Of a stretch of 64,000 nt of DNA, positions 53,501 to 61,327 are shown piece by piece. The DNA is from Pontibacter sp. G13. GTDB taxonomy: Bacteria > Bacteroidota > Bacteroidia > J057. The notes below the pieces were generated by a model. It had not been told where the DNA came from and ran no database searches. It saw only the letters and a program-made list of their open reading frames with translations. The first letter of the stretch is position 1; each line of letters starts with the position of its first letter. Both the position numbers and the translations under genes were made by a program. The stretch lies in the NCBI RefSeq assembly GCF_031851795.1, contig NZ_CP134696.1:868001-932000 (forward strand), in the 5' to 3' direction.

Positions 53501-54048
53501 GTCATGGTACGATACATCGCTTCATTGGCCATCCCCGATGTCATGGTGCTGGAAGTACAGCACACATCGAAATCCACGATGAACTGGCATCCGGAAATCG
53601 CAGTGTCGCAAAGCGAGAATCCGTGCCGATAGACCACTTCTGCCATCCCATAGACAGGGCTTCCGGGCAGAAAACAGGAGGAAATCACCCCGGGTGCCAA
53701 TTGCGTGACCTCCTGATTGGAGATCAAAACAGGCGCACCTAAAGGCAATGGCGAGAGGCATCCCCCAGAAGTCAGCATCGAAAGCTCAAAATTCGACTCT
53801 GGAGGCATGACATTCCCTGCGCCTAATGGGATATAAGCCGAAAATGCTCCACCACTACAATCAAAGTACCTTCTGGAATACAAAAACCAGTTGCAGCCAG
53901 AGTCATGTTCGATGTACATGTCGCCCCCGATGTAGTGGGTAGCGTAGGTTTGGGAGGAAAAACCCAGATAGCAAAACGCACTGAGTAGGCACACCTTCAT
54001 CAGCCATCCCAGGCGGGAGGCAGGTGCTCCAAAAGTTGAAAGGTTCAT
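50509..54048 (-). CDS. Large secreted adhesin-like protein with T9SS sorting domain (paralogue B)
   Basis: The 1179-residue protein has a signal peptide (ending QTYA), an N-terminal domain (THYIGGDMYI, RRYFDCSGG, LSMTDPDGDSLVYEL) shared with the shorter neighbour, and two SprB-like repeats (WSTGDTTSSISDLGVGYYYV, WSTGDTTSSLTGVAAGDYWL). A carboxypeptidase-like domain follows (GVVYFDMNGNCQYD), then a DUF11-like domain (YTVRFQNTGNFPAIKVVVRDTLD), a PKD domain (LEYTFAGPGVYDVTLIV) and a T9SS type A end. The build suggests a cell-surface adhesin secreted through T9SS and tethered after signal cleavage. Receptor or glycan target unknown. Confidence 0.85.
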   Translation of the reverse strand: MNLSTFGAPASRLGWLMKVCLLSAFCYLGFSSQTYATHYIGGDMYIEHDSGCNWFLYSRRYFDCSGGAFSAYIPLGAGNVMPPESNFELSMLTSGGCLSPLPLGAPVLISNQEVTQLAPGVISSCFLPGSPVYGMAEVVYRHGFSLCDTAISGCQFIVDFDVCCTSSTMTSGMANEAMYRTMTIPWDAFIDSSNTPPFPNGNDIITHGMNGTYIYDLSMTDPDGDSLVYELATMTQQAGVPMGYSAGYSPLSPMGPHYSISLGLNGFLTISPDSMPTYEQTMLKVKTTEYRNGVILGIYERDVFVLVVDDQSNVQTLLDTVTFTQVTEIADWEYSMCAGLTGSWDMVFTDSDSTDTLSLYTNIQNYLPGAVVTTSGTNPLNVQISWTPSAQYAGQTLNVPIEIVDGASSYFTGGDYLMTIHVAANCLDATVVDTECDSTNGSISLSSNILGIQYLWSTGDTTSSISDLGVGYYYVSYYDGSGVPFGADTFFISANELSAVADSIVTPSCGQADGEIHVSVTGGTGPYTLLWSTGDTTSSLTGVAAGDYWLTITDSMGCMAVQLFTLAEDDSCVNIISGVVYFDMNGNCQYDSTDIPIPYVLVTLNTGDQAFTDANGVYEMQVGTGVYLTSAVSMSALALTADSACASIITQGVFFSTTGQVENNLHFPVSIGSDFNLFVHEMGPVVAPGATTPAYLSYMNIGGGVSPSTTTVSWTHDPSVTINFANPPMTTYDPATRTGTWALGSLIPFQGGQIHIMVTGDTSAVVGDTACFSSIITPFAGDSDTTNNIDTLKTEIVASYDPNDKQVSPAGIGPLGLIEADQQDLTYTVRFQNTGNFPAIKVVVRDTLDPSLPASSILVIGASHNFSLAIEDDNVLVWTFDNIWLPDSASNPAGSIGYLSYRVSHDGTAPIGTSITNRAAIYFDYNDPIFTNETVNTIFAYPQVSLSAPDTLCGDGMLDAAVISDGLPPYQFDWSTGASTADPAASMTEPTVSGWYWVQVTDALGVTALDSQYVEVIPLPEADFQYNVQGLTVSLLDVSMNATSISWSVDTLSGASSESLEYTFAGPGVYDVTLIVENECGMDTVTYTIPVDAVSIDPTIFGQVEVAPNPFQDATQITFENTEMEEVSLILRDLQGREVKVIPAQRTDRFTLNREGLAPGLYLFELKGKESYVGKVVIE
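50510..50730 (-). repeat. T9SS C-terminal coding repeat, copy B
   Basis: This is the partner of 48672-48892: about 221 bases with two mismatches, at the 3' end of the long T9SS gene. Confidence 0.9.
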
Positions 54049-54223
54049 AATCTTGGTTGATAGTAAAAAAGAAAAATCAAAATCAGTGATGTCAATATCT
54101 ATCTAATTCTATTACTAAAAAATTATATTCCATTGAATGAAAATTATTTCTTTCTCTTAGATTTTCGTGTGTCTCCGTGACAAGCTAATTCCCCTCATTT
54201 CCCCATTTATTTCTGTACCAAGC

Positions 54224-54253
54224 AAAAAAACGGACACCCCTCGAGATGTCCGT
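54224..54253 (-). terminator. Orphan minus-strand terminator hairpin
   Basis: Read on the minus strand, ACGGACA pairs with TGTCCGT and is followed by seven T. The nearest upstream features on that strand are intergenic, so the terminated RNA is unknown. Confidence 0.6.
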
Positions 54254-54430
54254 TCCATTCCATACATGTAATAGTAGTTTTGAAAGCAATCAGGTTTATC
54301 CGCAGGAATCGTCCGAAGATATTTCTTCGCATAATCTCTGGGGTCCCAGACCGTGATTACAATTATGAATTACCAGAATATTTGGGATAATTCCGAATCG
54401 GGTCCCAAGACAAACCTACGACAAGCACCC

Positions 54431-54462
54431 AAAAAAACGTCCATTATCGGCCAATTTGGACG
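54431..54462 (-). terminator. Second orphan minus-strand hairpin
   Basis: Read on the minus strand, CGTCCA pairs with TGGACG around a 20-base loop and a run of seven T follows. It could end a short RNA read from within 54463-54620. Confidence 0.4.
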
Positions 54463-54570
54463 CTTTCACCCCGACGGACACAAGACAACCCCGGATTTGG
54501 TTTAATTCGACCACCAAAAAGGTCGACTGCCATTCGCGAATTCAAATGTTCTTCCAAGTCCATCCATATC

Positions 54571-54600
54571 TTGTTGCGGGCGTAAAAAGTGGTATCTTTG
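54571..54600 (+). promoter_or_regulatory. Promoter of the cyclotransferase-like gene
   Basis: TTG at 54571-54573, 19 bases, then TATCTTTG at 54593-54600: a full Bacteroidota promoter. The ATG is 24 bases downstream. Confidence 0.8.
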
Positions 54601-54623
54601 TCCCACCAAAATTGCCCTGATTC

Positions 54624-55046
54624 ATGCATGAAGCCGAAGCTTATCCGCTATTCGTTTATGGCACATTGATGCGCCAGACGGATAATATTATGTCTGAGTT
54701 TCTCAGCCGGAAAGCCACGCTTGTGGGACCCGCCAGCATGCCCGGGCACATCTACAAAATCAACTTCTTCCCCGGAGCGACCTATGACCGCTACATTCCT
54801 GATCGGGTGAAAGGAGAGCTCTACACCCTGAGCGATCCCAAAATCGTCTGGCAGGTATTGGATAGGTATGAAGGATATGATCCCCAAGATGAAGAACACT
54901 CCCTTTTTGTTAGATCACTCTGTGAAGTAGAAACACCCAACGGTATTTGGCATACCAGCTGGGTGTATCTGTATAATCTACCTGTAGAGGAGTATCCAAG
55001 AATTCAAGGCGGGGATTTCCTTGAATATGAACAAAATCGAGCCTAA
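54624..55046 (+). CDS. Gamma-glutamylcyclotransferase-like (AIG2) protein
   Basis: The 140-residue protein has the family start FVYGTLMRQ, the GHIYKINFFPG strand, KGELYTLSD and LDRYEGYD. The Glu in YEGYD is the usual catalytic residue of gamma-glutamyl cyclotransferases, which release 5-oxoproline from gamma-glutamyl amines. Bacterial members act on diverse gamma-glutamyl compounds. It ends two bases before the convergent META gene. A clear promoter precedes it. Confidence 0.9.
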   Translation: MHEAEAYPLFVYGTLMRQTDNIMSEFLSRKATLVGPASMPGHIYKINFFPGATYDRYIPDRVKGELYTLSDPKIVWQVLDRYEGYDPQDEEHSLFVRSLCEVETPNGIWHTSWVYLYNLPVEEYPRIQGGDFLEYEQNRA

Positions 55047-55047
55047 T

Positions 55048-55734
55048 CTATTGCCGTTCCAAACGCCAAGCCATTCCCGCCTCGGTCGTTAGGATCAACT
55101 GACCTTGCTCAAGCTCATATCCAGTTAGAGACTCCAAATCCTTCAGAAACTTGTCCTCCACTTCCATGATCTCAGGTGGACACATTTTGCGAGTCGCTCC
55201 CGCTGGACCGAGTGATAACGTCCCCCCAGAAGCAGTATAGCTCGAGAAATATCGATTGCATCCAGCAGATCCTGCCACGCGCTCTTCCTCAAATTCCATC
55301 GTAACCTCCACATCTACCGGGACTTCCGTCAGATCTGCGGGGTCTCCCCATTCCTTCAGTCTCCAGGAAGTGTTGGCCAAACCTTCCTCAAAAGGATTGG
55401 CTGCTTCCGCCTGATTCACGATACGGATCAGTTTCATGCCCTTATTAGAACCGTCCGCAGGTGGATTGGGAATGACGTATTCCTCCACAAGCAACTCGTA
55501 CTCAACTCCCTCCTGATGACTAAATCCATCGATGTCCTGATAGTACATCTTCCATTCCTCATCAGGATGATACCGGATCTGGAGGCATTTCATCGGTCCT
55601 ACCCCCACACAATTCACCTTGGTTGGACCCACAAAAACGGTTTTGTTGTTGACGGACTTATTACCGTTGCAGGCTGCCAAAGTCCAAACCATCACCAATG
55701 GCATCCAAATCCAATTCAGGGTTGAGATATTCAT
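55048..55734 (-). CDS. META/DUF4377-domain lipoprotein
   Basis: The 228-residue protein has a lipoprotein signal (WTLAAC), an N-terminal DUF4377-like part (CLQIRYHPDEEWKMYYQ, FSHQEGVEYELLVEE) and a C-terminal META domain (AGSAGCNRYFSSYTASGGTLSLG, then TRKMCPPEIMEVE). META proteins are linked to heat-shock and motility phenotypes (HslJ-like) in other bacteria; the molecular role is unknown. It would sit in the periplasm anchored by lipid. Confidence 0.88.
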   Translation of the reverse strand: MNISTLNWIWMPLVMVWTLAACNGNKSVNNKTVFVGPTKVNCVGVGPMKCLQIRYHPDEEWKMYYQDIDGFSHQEGVEYELLVEEYVIPNPPADGSNKGMKLIRIVNQAEAANPFEEGLANTSWRLKEWGDPADLTEVPVDVEVTMEFEEERVAGSAGCNRYFSSYTASGGTLSLGPAGATRKMCPPEIMEVEDKFLKDLESLTGYELEQGQLILTTEAGMAWRLERQ

Positions 55735-55804
55735 AAATCAAAGGTTTCATGTTATGCATGGAACCCTTCCATGCATTCATTGTTTCGAGCTTCCATTCAT
55801 CAGA

Positions 55805-56326
55805 TCAACCCTCCGGCTGGTCATCGGAAGAACGGTTGCCACTGAGGGCTGCTTGCAACCTTGCTTCATCCTCTTTGGACAAGCTGGTTTGAAGCAGGGT
55901 ACCTCCTACCCCATTCAGTTCATCTTCGACCTTATCCATGGTCGCACTTCGAAGGAGGATAAAAAGTGCAGAACTACCGGGCGTCATTTTGGCAGCCAGA
56001 TCTTTCATGAATTGATCATTGATCCCGTAGTCGACCATCGAACCACCGATAGCACCCAATCCGGCAGCCGCCGCTCCGCCAATTACCAATCCCAGGCCCC
56101 CACCGAATAGCAGACCGATCAAACCTCCCCACCATGCACTTCCGATGGCTCCTTCTTTGACTAGATTGAATGATTGATGGAGTTTGACCTTGCCATTTTC
56201 CAAATGCGTGGCAATCACAGCATCCTCCAAATCCACCAAATACTCCTTCTGAAGCTTCTGAAGTTTGTTGAGCGCTCCATTGGCGCCTAATTCGTTGTCA
56301 AATGCAATCGCGACTAATGTGCTCAT
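55805..56326 (-). CDS. DUF1269-family membrane protein
   Basis: The 173-residue protein starts MSTLVAIAFDN, the DUF1269 start, and carries two Gly-rich helices (GSAWWGGLIGLLFGGGLGLV, GGAAAAGLGAIGGSMVDYGI) that could form a hairpin in the membrane, then ALFILLRS and an acidic tail. The family is common in stress-related clusters, with unknown function. I start at the Met at 56326; the frame to 56473 is not family-like. Confidence 0.86.
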   Translation of the reverse strand: MSTLVAIAFDNELGANGALNKLQKLQKEYLVDLEDAVIATHLENGKVKLHQSFNLVKEGAIGSAWWGGLIGLLFGGGLGLVIGGAAAAGLGAIGGSMVDYGINDQFMKDLAAKMTPGSSALFILLRSATMDKVEDELNGVGGTLLQTSLSKEDEARLQAALSGNRSSDDQPEG

Positions 56327-56562
56327 TTCGTCTGGTTTAAGCGTGAATTTCAGCAAGCAAAGACGCCTGTTTCCCGCGAAATCCCAGCACCTTTTGAGGA
56401 TGCTTCCTACACTCTCCAATCCCCCCATTTTCCCCGACACCCATCTACGACAGACTACAAACATTTCAAACAATTAATATAATGATGTTTGAAATGTATC
56501 CATTTGACCTACTATAAGTTTTGGCTGGTCATTTTTTTGGGGCATTAGATTCATTCCCCGAT

Positions 56563-58047
56563 ATGCCTGACCACCCAAATTCTGCACATTCAAGCTTACC
56601 GCGGCTCCTGCTTCATCTCTCTGCGAAGCAAGGACTGTCCTGGGGCTTGGTGATGCTCCTGATGTGTTTGTCAATTCCCATGATGGGCCAATTTCAAATC
56701 GCCACCAACAAGAATTTCAGCATGGGGGGCTATGGCCGGATTGGGGTCAACTGGTCTTTCACCTCTGGTGGCCTAGTTGGAAGACAACTCAATCTGTTGG
56801 GCATGGGGAGCATGGGAGGTAGAACCGAAGAACAAGACTATCTCGAATGGGTCAATACAATTCATTTCTATCCCAAGAATAGAAAGGCCGGCGATACCAC
56901 CTTCGTAGATTTTCAGCTTCGAATCGCGGTATTCTCACAAAGCGCTCAACTTTTCGGAAACCAAAACACCGTTTCTCCCGGGGGGCTGGTATTCGCGCTT
57001 CCAGAGATGTTTGTGTATGCCAGAGGGATCAATGGCACGAACTGGGATGCATGGATCGGCAACCGATTTTACCGAGGGGATGATGTATATCTGGCCGACT
57101 ACTTTTACTTTGATGACCACTCTGCCCAAGGAGCTGGAGTCAGGTACCGCAATACCACCTTTGCAGCGCAATTCATCGGCTCGGCAGATACCACCACCAA
57201 CCTCCCCCCCTACTTCTACCTCAACATCATCAATGGGGCGCCCATCGTCGAGAACCGACAACGGGTGGTATTTGTAGGGGAGCAAGAATGGCCGATCAAT
57301 GACCGCCATTACCTCAAATTTCTGGCAGAGTATCATGTGATTCCATCTGGCGAGAATCAATTCAACACCTTGCTGGATACCCTCAATTTCCCGTCAGACT
57401 ATGGGTTTGTCGCGGGGGTCAAACACAAATGGAACTTACCCACAGGACTGCCGGGTTCATTCAACCATTTCGCAGCGAGAATCGGCACCCGCATCGCCAA
57501 CGGAGGAGATGGCGGCAGTACGAGAACTTGGCTGACCTATGGAGCCCCCGATGAAGATTCTGATCGATATGATGGTGCCTACTCATTTTCGGTGACCAAC
57601 CATCTCCTACTGAATTGGCGGGAGGACCTCACCTTCAACGGATACTTTATCTATCGGCATTCACGAGGAGGGGCAGACACGCTGGGGACTGCCGAATCAC
57701 TCCTTGGAACAGAAGTGTTCAACCGGAAGGATGATCTCGCAATTGGCCTTCGGGGCACGCTCAAAATCACGCCATACTTTCATTTCCACAACGAGATCCA
57801 TTTTTCCCTCCGAAAAGATGGCACACAAGATCCTGCCAGCATGATCAAGGTCGCCTTTCAACCGACCCTGGTTCCTACCGGCAACAACGACTATTGGGCT
57901 CGCCCGGAATTGCGACTGGTAGCCTCTTTGGCCGTTTACAATGACTTTGCACTCAACAATCAATATTCGGCCTACCTCCAGCAGGCAGGTGCCCAAAGGT
58001 TTGGAGGTTTTCTCGGCTTCAGGGCAGAGTGGTGGCTATGGGATTGA
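56563..58047 (+). CDS. LamB-like carbohydrate porin
   Basis: The 494-residue protein resembles maltoporin: after a signal peptide ending MMGQ, it shows GGYGRIGVNWS, then WIGNRFYRGDDVYLADYFYFDDHSAQGAG, and a C-terminal barrel end WARPELRLVASLAVYNDFA and FRAEWWLWD. The ATG at 56563 is preferred to a TTG at 56521. LamB porins let sugars or other small hydrophilic compounds cross the outer membrane; there is no sugar-transport gene next to it, so the substrate is unknown. A beta-barrel protein gene follows 69 bases later. Confidence 0.83.
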   Translation: MPDHPNSAHSSLPRLLLHLSAKQGLSWGLVMLLMCLSIPMMGQFQIATNKNFSMGGYGRIGVNWSFTSGGLVGRQLNLLGMGSMGGRTEEQDYLEWVNTIHFYPKNRKAGDTTFVDFQLRIAVFSQSAQLFGNQNTVSPGGLVFALPEMFVYARGINGTNWDAWIGNRFYRGDDVYLADYFYFDDHSAQGAGVRYRNTTFAAQFIGSADTTTNLPPYFYLNIINGAPIVENRQRVVFVGEQEWPINDRHYLKFLAEYHVIPSGENQFNTLLDTLNFPSDYGFVAGVKHKWNLPTGLPGSFNHFAARIGTRIANGGDGGSTRTWLTYGAPDEDSDRYDGAYSFSVTNHLLLNWREDLTFNGYFIYRHSRGGADTLGTAESLLGTEVFNRKDDLAIGLRGTLKITPYFHFHNEIHFSLRKDGTQDPASMIKVAFQPTLVPTGNNDYWARPELRLVASLAVYNDFALNNQYSAYLQQAGAQRFGGFLGFRAEWWLWD

Positions 58048-58116
58048 GCCCATGCCCCTCATTCAACCATTAGAATGATCACGGACATGTATACACATCA
58101 ACGGCAAACCCGGACA

Positions 58117-58722
58117 ATGAAACGAATTCTGACCAGTACCATCGCTTTGCTGATCCTCGTGTTTTGCGGGGGGCAAGTCCATGCTCAGGACGAGATTATC
58201 GTCGTGGAAGTGGACGAAAGTGCGTTCAATTGGGGCAATGACCTCATTTACCTGAGGCCCAGTTTTTCTTGGGCGGAAGACGGAATCGACACACTCACGA
58301 GAAATCTGAATGGAAACGGATTTACCATTGGGATAGAGCACTTTATGCGAGATCGCTGGTCGATTGGCATGGAGGTCGGATTTACCACGCTCATTCCCAC
58401 CAATGAGGTGCAGCTCGAAATCGACCATTTTGTCATTCCTGCCTATATCACTGGGGGCTACCATTTTGGGGGAGAACGTCTCAAGGGGAATATCGGGATT
58501 GGACTAGGCTCCCAGATTGACAGAAGGGTTGCCGAAGACTTCAGCCAATCCAAGGTGCGATCCAGTGTCGCGATACAAGCCAAGGCGGGCTTCACCTGGT
58601 TTTTTGCGGATAGAGCGGGTCTGAGCGCCAATTACGCCTTTCACTATCTGGAGCATAGTTTTGTCGAAGATGGAATCATGCAGCAGGTCTCGATTGGCAT
58701 CAGTTTCCATCCTGAATTTTGA
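58117..58722 (+). CDS. Outer-membrane beta-barrel protein
   Basis: From ATG 58117 the 201-residue protein has a signal peptide (ending VHAQ) and alternating hydrophobic strands closing with QVSIGISFHPEF, a typical barrel end with terminal Phe. It is of the small OmpA-like/porin-like eight-strand type. It is co-directional with the LamB-like gene, with a terminator after it. Ligand unknown. Confidence 0.78.
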   Translation: MKRILTSTIALLILVFCGGQVHAQDEIIVVEVDESAFNWGNDLIYLRPSFSWAEDGIDTLTRNLNGNGFTIGIEHFMRDRWSIGMEVGFTTLIPTNEVQLEIDHFVIPAYITGGYHFGGERLKGNIGIGLGSQIDRRVAEDFSQSKVRSSVAIQAKAGFTWFFADRAGLSANYAFHYLEHSFVEDGIMQQVSIGISFHPEF

Positions 58723-58772
58723 CAGGGAGTCCTTCATAGGTTTTTCCGCTGCGAATATCCTCCATCCATTTA

Positions 58773-58814
58773 GTGGCAAGTGTCTCCAGTTTTAGGGGCA
58801 CTTGCCTCTTTTTT
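58773..58814 (+). terminator. Rho-independent terminator after the beta-barrel gene
   Basis: GGCAAGTG pairs with CACTTGCC around a 16-base loop and is followed by TCTTTTTT. Confidence 0.9.
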
Positions 58815-59265
58815 GCTTGCCTGATGGATAGAGGAAATCGATCCTTTCGCCATATTCATAGGAAGATTCTTTCAGCATAATCTTCGACCCGTGGAAAACA
58901 CTCCAGAAATCATTCATCGCAGGGAAATGCCCCACACAGCTTTTCACATTCTCGTTCCCACAATCATAAATACCCATCGCTCTCCCAATATCAGCCCTCC
59001 ATGCGTATTGTCTAATTCCCCTATCGATCATACCATCCCCATTCCCTTCCAAGCAAATACCAGATTCTGACTGTCATTGAAGCAATGAAGGGTATGAAAA
59101 TTGGCCCCTTTGAAACCACCAAATTATCGGGGCTTGGAGCCTCCCATTTCCACAGGTTCCAAACCCACAAGGGCCGACACGCAATGTGCCGACCCATGGT
59201 CCAAGTCTTGAGTATTCAAGTAGCAGGACAATAGTCTTAAAGACCTTTGGCCACCTATTTTGCCG
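58815..59265. other. Intergenic region, no supported gene
   Basis: An 86-codon minus-strand frame (58792-59052) overlaps the terminator and shows no family features, so I do not call it. An imperfect hairpin (59171-59195) lies nearer the next gene, without a T run. Confidence 0.4.
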
Positions 59266-59877
59266 CTAGAATCCGAACCCTACATGAAAACCCATCCAAG
59301 ATTGGGCGATGTCAGAGCTTTCGAATGCGTAATTGTAGCGCGCAGAGATATGGAGGTAGTTGCGCTCATAGCCGAATGGAATCAGGATGCCCACCTCCGG
59401 ATACAAGGCAAATTGCCACACATCCCGATCCGTGTAGAACAGTCCCATCTCCAGTCGACGATTGAACCACCATGGGCCAAGTCCCGCCCCTACAAAAGGG
59501 ACGATATTTCGATCTCGATTCCAGTAATAATGTCCAGTGACACTAAGCGTAACCGTATTGATGTATCGGTACTGCTCGCCAGAGACAGTCAATTCGGGGG
59601 TATCATCAGGGGTAACTGACCCACCAGATATTTGCTGATAGAAGACATTCCATCCAAAACCGCCTCCAATCGCCCAATGGTCATCAATGAAGCCACGGCC
59701 TTCCATCCCGATTCCACGGAGGCTATACCGGCCGATATAGTCCGCAGTTTCGCCCAGCGGCAATCCCATGTTCCAAGTGATGGAGAAGTAGGAAGGCCGA
59801 TAGATCATCGTATTCTGAGCCGCCAAGGGGAGCTGAGTCATTACCAGCACTCCCAACAAGAGGTATCTAAGTTTCAT
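59266..59877 (-). CDS. Outer-membrane beta-barrel protein
   Basis: The 203-residue protein starts at the Met at 59877 (MKLRYLLLGVLVMTQLPLAAQ signal) and shows a barrel pattern (YFSITWNMGLP, VGILIPFGYERNYLHISARYNYAFE, then a final Phe). It is the second gene of a pair with the DUF4136 lipoprotein (25 bases apart). Function unknown. Confidence 0.78.
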   Translation of the reverse strand: MKLRYLLLGVLVMTQLPLAAQNTMIYRPSYFSITWNMGLPLGETADYIGRYSLRGIGMEGRGFIDDHWAIGGGFGWNVFYQQISGGSVTPDDTPELTVSGEQYRYINTVTLSVTGHYYWNRDRNIVPFVGAGLGPWWFNRRLEMGLFYTDRDVWQFALYPEVGILIPFGYERNYLHISARYNYAFESSDIAQSWMGFHVGFGF

Positions 59878-59902
59878 GATATTCGTGAGTTTGGGGTGAA
59901 GG

Positions 59903-60556
59903 CTACTTGATAAGGATAGGAGATTGCTCAAACATGGCATCGATCGCCGTCAACACTCTATCCAAACTGGCTTGGTCTGAGTTGCTGAGAAGGCCGTTTC
60001 CTGCTCCCGCCCAAGCAAGTGGTACAGTCTGGGAATTTTCATCTGCATCATTGACAGAGATCATCTCCACGACAATGGTGCCCGTTTCATAAGTATAGAC
60101 GATGGGCACTCCCCATCCATATCCAGGCCCCCAACCGGGTCCCCATCCGGGTGGCCATCCGGGGTACCACCCCCACCATCCCCACCAAGGATAGTCGATC
60201 CACCAACTCGAATTGGTGAGCCGCACGACAGAAACCAGCATGACAACATCGGCGGCGACATTCGGGTCGCGATCGAGCGTCCAGCCCAGATTCTGCATAT
60301 TTGTATTCACGCGGTCGAGAATTCGATCTTGGGTTCGCTGGTCCAGCTCGGAGGATTCACCATCTTCGATAAACACCACCGAATCCGCAATCTCATAGGA
60401 TATCAAGTCATCGAAGTTGATGTCAGGATCATACCGCGTCCCAACGAGGTCGTAGTCGGTAAGCGAGCGGTCGAGTCCAGGATAGCAACCAGCAACCATC
60501 ATGAGGGCAAAGGCAGCAATTCCGGTCAGGCAAACAAGTCGGCGAGTCGAACTCAT
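59903..60556 (-). CDS. DUF4136-family lipoprotein
   Basis: The 217-residue protein has a lipoprotein signal (LMMVAGC) and the DUF4136 features YDLVGTRYDPDINFDDLISYEI and LDRVNTNMQNLGW. A Trp/Gly/Pro-rich stretch sits in the middle (about residues 120-150). DUF4136 proteins are periplasmic/outer-membrane lipoproteins of unknown role. It precedes the beta-barrel gene in the same direction. Confidence 0.88.
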   Translation of the reverse strand: MSSTRRLVCLTGIAAFALMMVAGCYPGLDRSLTDYDLVGTRYDPDINFDDLISYEIADSVVFIEDGESSELDQRTQDRILDRVNTNMQNLGWTLDRDPNVAADVVMLVSVVRLTNSSWWIDYPWWGWWGWYPGWPPGWGPGWGPGYGWGVPIVYTYETGTIVVEMISVNDADENSQTVPLAWAGAGNGLLSNSDQASLDRVLTAIDAMFEQSPILIK

Positions 60557-60698
60557 ATTTTGACTTTAATATTTTTCCTAATCAGTTTTTTCCAAGCAAA
60601 TAATTGATTGGGGGATTTTTCAATCCAAACCCATGGGGGTATTACATCCTGTTGGGAATCGGTCGCAATTGCCTGAAGGAATCTGGCGGCACCCATAC

Positions 60699-60725
60699 AA
60701 AAAAGCCGCCCGAATTGGGCGGCTT
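60699..60725 (-). terminator. Rho-independent terminator after the response regulator gene
   Basis: Read on the minus strand, AAGCCGCCC pairs with GGGCGGCTT, followed by a T run. It lies about 50 bases after the response-regulator stop. Confidence 0.9.
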
Positions 60726-60773
60726 CATTGGTCCACTAATAATCCTCAATAAGGTGGTTACGCAACATCCATG

Positions 60774-61199
60774 TCAGGCAACGAGCTGGGTAGGCAACTT
60801 GGCCATCTTCCAGAAGTTGGTGACGTGATTCATGACAGCTACAAACTCATCGAAATCGACCGGTTTGGTGATATAGCAATTGGCCTGATGCGAGTAGCTG
60901 CTATGTATATCTTTCAATGATTCGGAGGTGGAGAATACCAACACGGGAATCAATCGAAGCGAGGCATGGGTCTTGATGAATTTCAGCACTTCGAGTCCAT
61001 TGATCCGGGGCAAATTGAGATCCAACATGATGATATCATGCGCGGGCGCACCGAGTCCTTCCAAAGTCTTGAGATAAGCGACAGCCGCTTCACCGTCCTG
61101 AATTACCTTCATCTGATATTCATCCAGCTGACAATAGTTCAGGGCTTCTTCGGCGAGCAGAATGTCTCCAGGGTTGTCTTCGATCAATAGTATGTTCAT
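60774..61199 (-). CDS. CheY-like response regulator (Rcp1 type)
   Basis: The 141-residue protein is a single receiver domain: acidic pair in IEDNPGD, phospho-acceptor Asp60 in MLDLNLP, FSTSES with the Ser/Thr, and Lys in ITKPVD. The spacing and the NPGD motif fit the Rcp1-like group that pairs with phytochrome-type kinases. No kinase is adjacent. It would act by protein contact, as no output domain is present. Confidence 0.93.
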   Translation of the reverse strand: MNILLIEDNPGDILLAEEALNYCQLDEYQMKVIQDGEAAVAYLKTLEGLGAPAHDIIMLDLNLPRINGLEVLKFIKTHASLRLIPVLVFSTSESLKDIHSSYSHQANCYITKPVDFDEFVAVMNHVTNFWKMAKLPTQLVA

Positions 61200-61327
61200 G
61201 GGGATGGTATTGGATGATTACGTCGAACAAGGGAGTCGTGCGTTTTTCGTCCGTATGATCTTAATACCAATCTTACCACGAATGCGCGGAAAATTCTACG
61301 CTTAATGGGAAGGAATCTAACGCCATT

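Larger units (their letters stand above)
54049..54623. other. Intergenic region with two minus-strand terminator hairpins
   Basis: This 575-base stretch separates the T9SS gene (leftward) and the cyclotransferase-like gene (rightward). It holds two hairpins with T runs on the minus strand (54224-54253 and 54431-54462) without an obvious gene ending at either, plus the promoter of the right gene. Small minus-strand frames in it show no family features. Confidence 0.5.

Noticed and set aside
54444-54629. 61-codon minus-strand frame starting MHESGQFWW
   Set aside because: It covers the promoter and start of the cyclotransferase gene on the other strand and ends inside a terminator hairpin.
58792-59052. 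86-codon minus-strand frame
   Set aside because: It overlaps a strong terminator and shows no family or domain features.
59171-59195. Terminator for the beta-barrel gene ending at 59266
   Set aside because: The hairpin has two mismatches and no T run follows.
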